A DNA stretch of 12,711 nt, taken from assembly GCA_007118045.1 (NCBI GenBank), contig SKTG01000432.1:1-12711 (forward strand). Direction: 5' to 3'. Made by a program: the position numbers and the translations under genes. The notes beneath the pieces are model-generated. The model was not told the origin of the DNA and searched no databases. It saw only the letters and a list, made by a program, of their open reading frames with translations. Below, in pieces: positions 6,259-12,700 of the stretch (positions are counted from its first letter, which is position 1; each line of letters starts with the position of its first letter). The stretch is from Nitriliruptoraceae bacterium (GTDB lineage: Bacteria > Actinomycetota > Nitriliruptoria > Nitriliruptorales > Nitriliruptoraceae).

Positions 6259-6696
6259 ATGCCGCTCCAGGATCGGGACACGATCCGATGGCGAGTGCAC
6301 TTCGAGTCCCCTCGGTCGGTGGTCTATCGAGCTCTGACCACCGACGAGGGGCGGGCGTCGTTCTGGGCTGAGCGAGCTCCCGCCACCGATGGCTCGATCG
6401 ACTTCGAGTTCATCAACGGTGTCCGTGAGTCCTCGCCGATCCTCGAGGAGGACCCGGAGTCACGTTTCGCCATCCGCTACTTCGGAGCCGAGGTCACCTT
6501 CGAGCTCGCCGAGCCGGACGACGGAGGCACGGACCTCACGCTCACGACGCAGGGGTTCGCACGCGAGGATCGGGAAGAGGTACTCGCCGGCTGGCTCAAC
6601 GTTCTGTTGCCGTTCAAGGCCGCCGTCGATCACGGCATCGACCTGCGGAACCACGATCGGTCTCGTACGTGGGACGATGGTTGGGTCGACCAGTGA
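6259..6696 (+). CDS. SRPBCC/AHSA1-like (START-fold) domain protein
   Basis: A small cytoplasmic protein of the Bet v1/START-like superfamily, whose members bind hydrophobic ligands in a deep cavity. The 145-aa product begins directly with the domain: a first strand followed by S-P-R-S-V-V-Y-R-A-L-T-T-D-E-G-R-A-S-F-W, a negatively charged middle, the Asp/Gly-rich turn before T-L-T-T-Q-G-F, and the final long helix containing W-L-N-V-L-L-P-F-K-A-A-V-D. These are features of the AHSA1 subgroup. GAGGAA (6245-6250) is 8 bp before ATG 6259; the open frame back to 6055 has no better site and no conserved residues. The function is unknown. The TetR remnant that follows may once have been its regulator, since AHSA1-like genes often sit beside regulators, but this is speculative. 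Confidence 0.85.
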   Translation: MPLQDRDTIRWRVHFESPRSVVYRALTTDEGRASFWAERAPATDGSIDFEFINGVRESSPILEEDPESRFAIRYFGAEVTFELAEPDDGGTDLTLTTQGFAREDREEVLAGWLNVLLPFKAAVDHGIDLRNHDRSRTWDDGWVDQ

Positions 6697-6797
6697 CGCG
6701 GCCTCCCCGATGCCCTCGGTGAGGTTCCGGGTGCCAGCACCGAGGCCGGAGGCGTCAGGGTGGAGCAGCGTCAGCCAGGACCGGAGGCGGCGACGAC

Positions 6798-7185
6798 CAC
6801 CCTCACTCCACGCCGCCAGCGGTCGCCCCCGGCGCGGGGTTCGCGTCGTGGGCCGGAGCGCCGGCGCGTGTGCTCTGCCACAGGGAGCAACCGTCTGCGC
6901 GAGCAGCCGGGCCTGCCGGTCCGCACGGCCATCGACGCGTACAACCTGATGGACAGCTACGTCTACGGCTTCGCCCTCCAGGAGAAGACGCTGCCCCCCG
7001 ACATCCCTGCAGAGGCCGAGGCGAGACGGCTGACCTCGCCACGGCGGACCCGTCCCTGGCGAGCCGGTTCCCGTACCTCATCGAGGTGGTCGAGGAGCTC
7101 GGGGCTTCGGGCTACGGCCACACGGGCCAGATCGAACGGGGCCTCGAAACTCGTCCTCGACGGCATCGAGCAGCTTCGTCACTGA
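6798..7185 (+). pseudogene. Remnant of a TetR-family regulator (C-terminal part only, frameshifted)
   Basis: Pieces of a TetR C-terminal ligand-binding domain can be read in order but in different frames. One frame gives H-P near 6798 and later R-V-L-C-H-R-E (to about 6887). The next gives L-R-E-Q-P-G-L-P-V and the hallmark A-Y-N-L-M-D-S-Y-V-Y-G-F-A-L-Q-E (about 6889-7020). The previous frame returns with F-P-Y-L-I-E-V-V-E-E-L and G-Q-I-E-R-G-L-E (about 7023-7148). The last switch gives L-V-L-D-G-I-E-Q-L and a TGA at 7183-7185. At least three frame changes are needed. No helix-turn-helix N-terminus is visible between the SRPBCC gene's stop and this region, so the DNA-binding half has been lost. 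The longest open frame (from 6760) is therefore not a working regulator. Confidence 0.75.
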
Positions 7186-7341
7186 AGCGAGGGTGACGGG
7201 TCGGTCTCCCACCCCGGCGTCGACGGCCGACCGGCCCATCCAGCGACCACCCCATCGCGACGAGCGCGCGCTGTCCACGTCACGAGGTCGGTCGGGGGGC
7301 GAGCACGCGGGCTAGCGTCGGGCACGGATGAAAGGTCCGAG

Positions 7342-7767
7342 GTGGCAGACGAGGTCGACGCTTCCGACCCCGCGGTGTCGATGCTGGCGAACGACCGCGC
7401 CTCGGCGGAGCTCGGGATGCAGCTCGAGGCCCTCGGGCCCGGACACGCCACGGTCACCATGCGGGTCGAGGAGTGGATGCTCAACGGCCACGAGATCGCC
7501 CACGGCGGGTTCGTCTTCGCGCTGGCCGACACGGCGTTCGCCTGCGCGTGCAACAGCGGCCGGTCCACCACCGTGGCCGCCACGGCCGAGATCGACTACC
7601 TCGCACCGGCCGCCGCGGGCGAACTGCTGGTCGCCGAGGCACGTGAACGGGTCGCGTACGGCCGCAGCGGCATCACCGACGTGACCGTGTGGCGCCGCGA
7701 GCCGGACGAGGCGCGCATCGCGGAGTTTCGCGGGCGCAGCCGCACGTTGCGTCGTGAGGACGGATGA
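7342..7767 (+). CDS. paaI: PaaI-type hotdog-fold acyl-CoA thioesterase
   Basis: PaaI hydrolyses (hydroxy)phenylacetyl-CoA and related dead-end CoA esters in the phenylacetate pathway, freeing CoA; it acts in the cytoplasm as a hotdog-fold tetramer. The 141-aa length is usual. The signature is clear: N48, then H-G-G at 54-56 followed by F-V-F-A-L-A-D-T-A-F-A-C-A-C-N-S with the catalytic Asp at D63. Further marks are I-D-Y-L-A-P-A and the C-terminal F-R-G-R-S-R-T-L. GTG 7342 is chosen because AAAGG (7331-7335) lies 6 bp before it. It is separated from paaABCD by about 4 kb of unrelated genes and ends 13 bp before the stop of the convergent GntR gene. The 156 bp between the TetR relic and this gene hold only a weak -10-like TAGCGT (7313-7318). 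Confidence 0.92.
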   Translation: MADEVDASDPAVSMLANDRASAELGMQLEALGPGHATVTMRVEEWMLNGHEIAHGGFVFALADTAFACACNSGRSTTVAATAEIDYLAPAAAGELLVAEARERVAYGRSGITDVTVWRREPDEARIAEFRGRSRTLRREDG

Positions 7768-7780
7768 CGGCTCGCTGCGC

Positions 7781-8578
7781 TCAGGCGTGGGGGCTGGTGG
7801 CACCCGTGCCCGACCCGGCCGGTCCCCGGTACATGCGCGTGTGCAGCTGGTAGCGGTCGCCCCGGTAGAGCGAGCGCACGTGCTCGACGGGGACGTCCTC
7901 GGTGTCGTAGGTCCACCGCTCGATGCGCAACGCCGGCTCGTCGGCCGCCGTTCCGAGCAGGTGCGCCTCCGCTCGCGTCAGCCTCACGGCCGCGATGCGC
8001 TGGTCGCTGTAGGCGATCGCGCAGCCGTAGCGCTCGGTCAGCACGTCGTAGAGCGACGCTTGCTCCAGGTCGAGCGTCTCCAGCCCCGGGAACCGCTGCG
8101 CCGGCAGATGGGCGCGTTCGTGAGCCACGGGCTCGTCGTCACCGAAGCGGATGCGCTCGATGCGGACCACGTCGTGACCCGCGGCCAGCTGGAGCGCTCG
8201 GGCCTGGTCGCCCTGTGCCGGCAGCCGTTCCTGCATGAGCAGCACGGAGCTCGGGCGCAGCCCACGGGCGCGCATGTCCTCGCTGAACGAGGTCAGCTCC
8301 GCCGGCTGGGTGATGCGCGGTTCCGCCACGAAGGTGCCCTGCCCGTGCGCCCGGTACACGAGCCCCTTGGCCACCAGCGCCCCGATCGCGGCCCGGACGG
8401 TCATGCGGGCGAGCCCGAAGTGTTCCGCGATCGCCCGCTCCGGTGGCAGGGCGGTCTCCGGGTCGGCGTGGGCGATCAGCTCCTCGAGGAGCTCCTCGAG
8501 CGCGGCGCCCTTGCCGATCGCCGGCAGCTGCCGGTCGGGCAGCACGAGCTGCCCCCGCCCGGTGAGCTCCGCTCCCAT
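7781..8578 (-). CDS. GntR-family transcriptional regulator with UTRA domain (HutC/DasR/NagR type)
   Basis: A DNA-binding regulator of 265 aa. The N-terminal winged helix-turn-helix lies at about 25-84, with L-P-P-E-R-A-I-A-E-H-F-G-L-A-R-M-T-V-R-A and the G-Q-G-T-F-V wing. A UTRA ligand-binding domain spans about 95-255, with E-R-I-R-F-G-D-D-E-P-V-A-H-E in its first half and L-R-I-E-R-W-T-Y followed by H-V-R-S-L-Y-R-G-D-R-Y near the end. UTRA regulators of this kind often sense sugar phosphates such as GlcN-6-P or GlcNAc-6-P. The ATG whose complement is 8576-8578 is preferred because AGGGAGG (8584-8590, minus strand) stands 5 bp upstream. It is divergent from the secreted phosphodiesterase and shares a control region with DasR-like operator candidates. 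The nearby NagZ and MurR-like genes suggest an amino-sugar ligand, but this is inferred. Confidence 0.92.
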   Translation of the reverse strand: MGAELTGRGQLVLPDRQLPAIGKGAALEELLEELIAHADPETALPPERAIAEHFGLARMTVRAAIGALVAKGLVYRAHGQGTFVAEPRITQPAELTSFSEDMRARGLRPSSVLLMQERLPAQGDQARALQLAAGHDVVRIERIRFGDDEPVAHERAHLPAQRFPGLETLDLEQASLYDVLTERYGCAIAYSDQRIAAVRLTRAEAHLLGTAADEPALRIERWTYDTEDVPVEHVRSLYRGDRYQLHTRMYRGPAGSGTGATSPHA

Positions 8579-8639
8579 CGGCCCCTCCCTGCGGACGACG
8601 TCGCCACGGAGACCGGTCCGCCGCAGCGGTGACGGGTTA

Positions 8640-8648
8640 CGTATACCA
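8640..8648 (-). promoter_or_regulatory. Possible extended -10 of the GntR gene
   Basis: Reading the minus strand, TGGTATACG is an extended -10 (TG-N-TATACG). It would start transcription near 8633, about 55 bp before the GntR ATG. No good -35 stands 17 bp upstream; instead the dre-like site at 8656-8671 occupies the -15 to -35 zone, which would suit autoregulation. Confidence 0.4.
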
Positions 8649-8655
8649 CCCCGGT

Positions 8656-8671
8656 ACTGGTCTAGCCCCGG
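8656..8671. promoter_or_regulatory. dre-like operator candidate 1 (GntR/DasR type)
   Basis: ACTGGTCTAGCCCCGG matches the palindromic DasR-responsive element ACTGGTCTAGACCAGT at 13 of 16 positions, with a perfect left half. It lies 77 bp upstream of the GntR start codon. Family knowledge says HutC/DasR-type regulators bind GT-N-TA-N-AC cores and commonly regulate their own gene. Confidence 0.55.
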
Positions 8672-8732
8672 AGATCCGCTCCAGCGGCGCCCCGCCGAAG
8701 GGACGACCACGCGCTGTCAGCGCGCGTCCTAC

Positions 8733-8744
8733 TGGACTAGTCCA
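8733..8744. promoter_or_regulatory. dre-like operator candidate 2: perfect 12-bp palindrome
   Basis: TGGACTAGTCCA is its own reverse complement. With the flanking AC (8731-8732) it resembles the dre element with a symmetric T-to-A/A-to-T exchange (12 of 16 positions counted from 8731). It lies 18 bp before the predicted -35 of the phosphodiesterase gene. Confidence 0.5.
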
Positions 8745-8762
8745 CGTCCTGACCGGAACTCC

Positions 8763-8792
8763 TTGACCATCCGTGGCCGAGATACGTAACTT
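8763..8792 (+). promoter_or_regulatory. Predicted promoter of the secreted phosphodiesterase gene
   Basis: TTGACC (8763-8768) and TAACTT (8787-8792) are separated by 18 bp and fit -35/-10 elements. Transcription would start near 8799, about 58 nt before the TTG start codon. The -10 overlaps ATACGTAAC (8782-8790), whose inverted copy GTTACGTAT (8636-8644) overlaps the predicted -10 of the divergent GntR gene. Confidence 0.5.
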
Positions 8793-8856
8793 CCTTCCCG
8801 GTGGTCCGAGCACGTTCCGTGGGAGAGCGGACGCGCTCCGTAAGGGAGGAAGCCTG

Positions 8857-9732
8857 TTGCGACAGACCCACGTCACGCGTCGGCTCACGTTCGCGCTGCT
8901 GGTCCCACTGCTGGTGCTCGCCGCCGCGGCGGTTCCCGACGACCGCGCCGCCGCACCCGGGTCACCCCCGGGTCTGTCGGTCGACCTGCGGGTGATGAGC
9001 TTCAACATCGCCCACGGGTGGGGTGATCTCGACCGGACGGCGGAGGTGATCGCGGATTCCGGCGCGGAGGTGATCGCCCTCCAGGAGGTCGACGTGGCCT
9101 GGGGTGAGCGCAGCGACTTCGCCGATCAGGCGCAGGAGCTGGCCGACACGCTGGACATGCACGTCTTCTTCGCGCCGATCTACACCTACGAGCCGGTCGA
9201 CGAAGGGTTGCCGCCGCAGCAGTACGGCCTCGCGATGCTCAGCGAGTACCCCATCGTGGACGCCACCAACCACGAGATCGCCCGACTGTCGACCCAGGAC
9301 GAGGACCCCCAACCCGAGCCGATGCCGGGGTTCCCGCACGTCACGGTGAACGTGCGCGGCGTCGAGGTGGACGTCTACAACACCCATCTCGACTTCCGCG
9401 GTGATCCGTTCGTTCGGGAGGAGCAGGTCGCGGACATGCTCGAGGTGATCGGGGCCGACCCGGGGCCGGCCGTGCTCATGGGCGATCTCAACGCACCGCC
9501 GGGCGCGCCGGAGCTCGGTCCGCTCTTCGAGGTGTTCGACGACGCGTGGCAGCTCGCCGGCGACGGCGACGGCTTCACGTTCCCGGCACCGGACGCCGAC
9601 GCCCGGATCGACTACGTCCTCACGTCGCCGGACCTGGACGTCACCGCCGCGTCCGTGATCGAGACGGACGCGTCCGACCACCGGCCCGTCGTCGCGGACG
9701 TCGTGATGGCCCGCGAGACCGGGCGGTCGTGA
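8857..9732 (+). CDS. Secreted endonuclease/exonuclease/phosphatase (EEP)-fold hydrolase
   Basis: A metal-dependent phosphodiesterase or nuclease of the DNase I-like superfamily, exported. The 291-aa product has a signal peptide: Arg-rich start, hydrophobic stretch about 10-26 and an Ala-rich region after it. All catalytic and metal-binding landmarks of the fold are present: N50 (S-F-N-I), E77 (L-Q-E-V-D), H177 and D179 (N-T-H-L-D), D210 and N212 (G-D-L-N-A), D252 (R-I-D-Y-V) and H275 (S-D-H-R-P-V). TTG 8857 is chosen because AAGGGAGGA (8842-8850) sits 6 bp before it and the signal peptide follows directly; the GTG at 8773 would precede the predicted transcription start. Substrate is unknown: nucleic acid, sphingomyelin, inositol phosphate and other phosphodiesters are all possible. 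It is divergent from the GntR gene and 142 bp upstream of nagZ. Confidence 0.9.
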   Translation: MRQTHVTRRLTFALLVPLLVLAAAAVPDDRAAAPGSPPGLSVDLRVMSFNIAHGWGDLDRTAEVIADSGAEVIALQEVDVAWGERSDFADQAQELADTLDMHVFFAPIYTYEPVDEGLPPQQYGLAMLSEYPIVDATNHEIARLSTQDEDPQPEPMPGFPHVTVNVRGVEVDVYNTHLDFRGDPFVREEQVADMLEVIGADPGPAVLMGDLNAPPGAPELGPLFEVFDDAWQLAGDGDGFTFPAPDADARIDYVLTSPDLDVTAASVIETDASDHRPVVADVVMARETGRS

Positions 9733-9749
9733 GGGCAGCGCGCGGCGGC

Positions 9750-9773
9750 GACCGCGTCGAGGACCGCGTCGAG
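9750..9773 (+). repeat. 12-bp tandem direct repeat
   Basis: GACCGCGTCGAG occurs twice back to back (9750-9761 and 9762-9773) just after the phosphodiesterase gene. A weak hairpin follows, GGGCC (9775-9779) with GGCCC (9790-9794). The rest of the gap to nagZ carries only the ribosome binding site. No function is evident. Confidence 0.6.
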
Positions 9774-9874
9774 CGGGCCAGCTCCAAACGGCCCTGCCGA
9801 CCGAGCGGGCCCCTGTCCCGCATCCCACGGAGCAGCACACGCAACCGTCACACCACCCCGAGGAGGAGCTCTCG

Positions 9875-11686
9875 ATGAGACCCCGACGCACGTTGGCCAC
9901 CGCAGCCGCGATGCTGCTGGCCCTGTCGCTCGCCGCGCCCGCTGTCGCAGACGACGGCGAGCGACGTAGCTCGAACGCCAACGAGCGGGCCGGTGAGCGC
10001 CACGGCCCGCCCCCGCACGCCGAGCGCGGCCTGATCGAGAGCACGATCGCGCGCATGAGCGTCGAGGAGCTCGTGGGGCAGCTGTTCTGGACCCGCGCCT
10101 ACGGCGCACACGCGCACGACGACACCTACGCGTCGCAGAACCAGGGCGACTACGGCGTGGACACGCCGGCTGAGGTCGTCGAGAAGTACCACCTCGGCGG
10201 CATCCTGTACTTCGCCTGGGCCGGGAACACCGACCACCCGGCGCAGATGGCCGAGCTGAGCAACAGCCTCCAGGAGACGGCTCTCGAGCAGGACAGCGGC
10301 ATCCCGCTGTCGCTCTCGATCGATCAGGAGGGCGGCATCGTCGCGCGGATGCTCGAGCCCGCCACGGTCTTCCCCGGCAACATGGCGCTCGGTGCCACAC
10401 GCGACACGGACCTCGCGGCCGAACAGTGGCGCATCACCGGCCAGGAACTGCGGGCGACCGGCGTGAACACCAACTTCGCCCCCGTGGTCGACGTCAACAC
10501 CAACCCGGAGAACCCCGTCATCGGCGTGCGCTCCTTCGGCGAGTCGCCGGACCTGGTCGGTGACCTCGGCGCGCTCGCGATCGGCGCGATGCAGGACGAA
10601 CAGGTGTCGGCGACCCTGAAGCACTTCCCCGGCCACGGTGACACCGAGGTCGACAGCCACTACGGCCTCCCGATCGTCACCTACGACCGTCAGACGCTCG
10701 ACGAGATCCACCTCGCCCCCTTCCGGGACGCGATCGAGGAGGAGCCGGACGCGATCATGACCGCGCACATGATCGTCGAGGCGATCGACCCCGACCTGCC
10801 CGCGACGCTGTCGGAGGAGGTCCTGACGGGCCTGCTGCGCGAGGAGATGGGCTACGAGGGCCTCATCGTCACCGACAGCCTCGGCATGGCCGGGGTCCGC
10901 GAGGAGTGGGGCGACGATCAGGTCCCCGTCGAAGCGCTCAAGGCCGGCGCGGACGTGCTGCTCAACCCGCCGGAGATGGACGTGGCGTACGAGGCCGTGC
11001 TCGACGCCGTCGAGGACGGCGAGATCACGGAACGTCGCCTGAAGGAGTCCGTGCGCCGCATCCTCGAGATGAAGGTCGAGCGCGGGTTGTTCGACGACCC
11101 GTTCGCCGACCCAGGCTCGATCGACGACCTGGTCGGGACGGACGAGAACCTCGCCGTCGCCGACGAGATCGCGCGCGACGCGGCCACCGTGGTCCGCAAC
11201 GACGCCGACGTCCTGCCACTCGCCGGTGACGAGGGCGACACGCTCGTGGTCGGACCGAGCCAAGGGCAGCCCGGCCACGTGGCGGACGAGCTCGCAGACC
11301 GGGGGCTGGAGACGACGAGCCAGGTGACCGGGCTCCAACCGAGCGAGGCCCAGCGGACCGCCGCGGTCGCCGAGGCCGAGGGCAGCGACCTCGTCGTCGT
11401 CACCTCGCACAGCGCCTGGCAGAACGCCGCGCAGCAGGAGCTCATCGAGGATCTGCTGGCGACGGGCACCGAGGTGGTCGTGCTCGCGACGCGCGACGCC
11501 TACGACCTCGGGCACGTCACCGACGTCGAGAGCTACGTGACCACCTACGGCAACCGGGAGGTCTCGCTCTCCGGGGCCGTGGAGGTCATGTTCGACGAGG
11601 TGTCGCCGACCGGCACGTTGCCGGTGACGATCCTCGACGAGGACGGCGACGAGCTCTACCCGTACGGCCACGGACTGTCGTACTGA
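9875..11686 (+). CDS. nagZ: Secreted GH3 beta-N-acetylglucosaminidase, NagZ type, two-domain
   Basis: NagZ-type GH3 enzymes remove terminal GlcNAc from muropeptides and GlcNAc-MurNAc fragments. The 603-aa product has a signal peptide (cut after A-V-A near residue 26), so it acts outside the cell, like the Bacillus subtilis enzyme and unlike the cytoplasmic E. coli NagZ. The catalytic TIM barrel (about 50-400) has D150 in S-I-D-Q-E-G-G, the NagZ hallmark K-H-F-P-G-H-G-D-T (249-257) followed by D260-S-H262 that gives the Asp-His general acid/base pair, and the nucleophile D334 in V-T-D-S-L-G-M. A C-terminal alpha/beta domain (about 430-603) ends in Y-P-Y-G-H-G-L-S-Y, as in two-domain members. 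AGGAGGAG (9861-9868) is 6 bp before ATG 9875. Some relatives act as phosphorylases, which sequence alone cannot exclude. It overlaps the MurR-like regulator by one base. Confidence 0.92.
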   Translation: MRPRRTLATAAAMLLALSLAAPAVADDGERRSSNANERAGERHGPPPHAERGLIESTIARMSVEELVGQLFWTRAYGAHAHDDTYASQNQGDYGVDTPAEVVEKYHLGGILYFAWAGNTDHPAQMAELSNSLQETALEQDSGIPLSLSIDQEGGIVARMLEPATVFPGNMALGATRDTDLAAEQWRITGQELRATGVNTNFAPVVDVNTNPENPVIGVRSFGESPDLVGDLGALAIGAMQDEQVSATLKHFPGHGDTEVDSHYGLPIVTYDRQTLDEIHLAPFRDAIEEEPDAIMTAHMIVEAIDPDLPATLSEEVLTGLLREEMGYEGLIVTDSLGMAGVREEWGDDQVPVEALKAGADVLLNPPEMDVAYEAVLDAVEDGEITERRLKESVRRILEMKVERGLFDDPFADPGSIDDLVGTDENLAVADEIARDAATVVRNDADVLPLAGDEGDTLVVGPSQGQPGHVADELADRGLETTSQVTGLQPSEAQRTAAVAEAEGSDLVVVTSHSAWQNAAQQELIEDLLATGTEVVVLATRDAYDLGHVTDVESYVTTYGNREVSLSGAVEVMFDEVSPTGTLPVTILDEDGDELYPYGHGLSY

Positions 11687-12567
11687 TGCGGGACGGGACG
11701 GGCGGTGGCGCATCGGCCCACATCCGTGGGCTGATGCCCTCGCTCGCGCCCGCCGAGCGTCGGGTGGCCGAGGCCGTCGTGGCCGACCCCGGCGGCGCCT
11801 CCCGCCTGAGCATCACCGAACTCGCGACCGCCTGCGACACCTCGGAGACCACGGTCGTGCGGTTCTGCCACGCGGTCGGCTTCACCGGCTACCGGCAGCT
11901 GCGGTTGAGCCTCGCCGTCGAGTCCGGCCGTCGGCCGCAGGGGCAGGAGCAGGAGGTCGGTGGTGACATCGCTCCCGACGACGACCTGGCTCAGGTGGTG
12001 GCCAAGGTCGCCTTCACCGACGCCAGGGCGATCGAGGAGACGGCGGAGCAGCTCGATCTCGAGGTGCTCGGTGCCGTGGCCGACGCGGTGGCCGCCGCCC
12101 CGCGCATCGAGCTGTTCGGTGTCGGTGCATCGGGCGTGGTCACGGCCGACCTCGAGCAGAAGCTGCGCCGCATCGGGCGCTTGGCCCACGCGTGCTCCGA
12201 CCCGCACCTGGCGATGACGTCCGCGGCGGTGCTGGTGCCCGGTGACGTGGCCGTCGGCGTGTCCCACACCGGTACGACCCGCGACACCGTCGATCCGCTC
12301 GGTCAGGCGCGCGAACGTGGGGCGACCACGGTCGCCATCACCAACTTCCCTCGCTCGGCGATCACCGAGGTGGTCGATCACGTGCTGACGACCGCTGCCC
12401 GTGAGACGACCTTCCGGTCGGGAGCGATGGCGAGCCGACTGGCCCAGCTCACGGTCGTGGACTGCCTGCTGATCGCTGTGGCGCAACGCACCTACCTCGA
12501 GACCCGTGGCGCGCTCGAGCTCACGCTCGAGTCCGTCCGCGGTCGTCGCTACGGCGACGACACCTAG
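11686..12567 (+). CDS. murR: RpiR/MurR-family transcriptional regulator (HTH plus SIS domain)
   Basis: Regulators of this family bind DNA through an N-terminal helix-turn-helix and sense sugar phosphates through a SIS domain; MurR responds to MurNAc-6-phosphate. The 293-aa product has the HTH at about 15-90, with L-A-P-A-E-R-R-V-A-E-A-V, then L-A-T-A-C-D-T-S-E-T-T-V-V-R-F-C and G-Y-R-Q-L-R. The SIS domain spans about 130-265, with F-G-V-G-A-S-G, then V-S-H-T-G-T-T-R-D-T and T-T-V-A-I-T-N. Its ATG overlaps the nagZ stop (TGATG), there is no separate strong ribosome binding site, and so its translation is probably coupled to nagZ. The symbol is assigned from context: close relatives regulate other sugars, but pairing with nagZ favours a MurNAc-linked role. 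Confidence 0.85.
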   Translation: MRDGTGGGASAHIRGLMPSLAPAERRVAEAVVADPGGASRLSITELATACDTSETTVVRFCHAVGFTGYRQLRLSLAVESGRRPQGQEQEVGGDIAPDDDLAQVVAKVAFTDARAIEETAEQLDLEVLGAVADAVAAAPRIELFGVGASGVVTADLEQKLRRIGRLAHACSDPHLAMTSAAVLVPGDVAVGVSHTGTTRDTVDPLGQARERGATTVAITNFPRSAITEVVDHVLTTAARETTFRSGAMASRLAQLTVVDCLLIAVAQRTYLETRGALELTLESVRGRRYGDDT

Positions 12568-12573
12568 AACCGT

Positions 12574-12599
12574 GGGTCCCTGGCACCGCTGGGGGACCC
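12574..12599 (+). terminator. Stem-loop after the MurR-like gene
   Basis: GGGTCCC (12574-12580) pairs perfectly with GGGACCC (12593-12599) across 12 nt, starting 6 bp after the stop codon. There is no T-run, so termination is uncertain, but position and stem suit a 3' end structure. Confidence 0.45.
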
Positions 12600-12607
12600 C
12601 GAGAGAG

Positions 12608-12624
12608 CCGCGCCGAGGGCGCGG
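12608..12624 (+). terminator. Second stem-loop, very stable
   Basis: CCGCGCC (12608-12614) pairs perfectly with GGCGCGG (12618-12624) around a 3-nt loop GAG. It follows the first stem-loop by 8 nt and may act with it as a tandem terminator or barrier. Confidence 0.45.
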
Positions 12625-12636
12625 ACGCCCCACACA

Positions 12637-12654
12637 CCGCGCCCGGACGCGCGG
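12637..12654 (+). repeat. Third stem-loop upstream of the next gene
   Basis: CCGCGC (12637-12642) pairs with GCGCGG (12649-12654) around CCGGAC. Its arms share the CCGCGC sequence with the second stem-loop, so the two could also pair alternatively. It lies 46 nt before the next start codon and could sit in that gene's promoter or leader. Confidence 0.4.
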
Positions 12655-12700
12655 GGTACACGACGCCGTGTCGTACGCACGGCCCGGACCAGGAGCACCC

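Noticed and set aside
7290..7318. Promoter for paaI built on TAGCGT at 7313-7318
   Set aside because: The -10-like sequence is plausible but no -35-like hexamer lies at a suitable distance.
9848..11713. 621-codon open frame on the minus strand opposite nagZ
   Set aside because: It mirrors the full length of a convincing GH3 gene with all catalytic residues; its own translation shows no recognisable motif.
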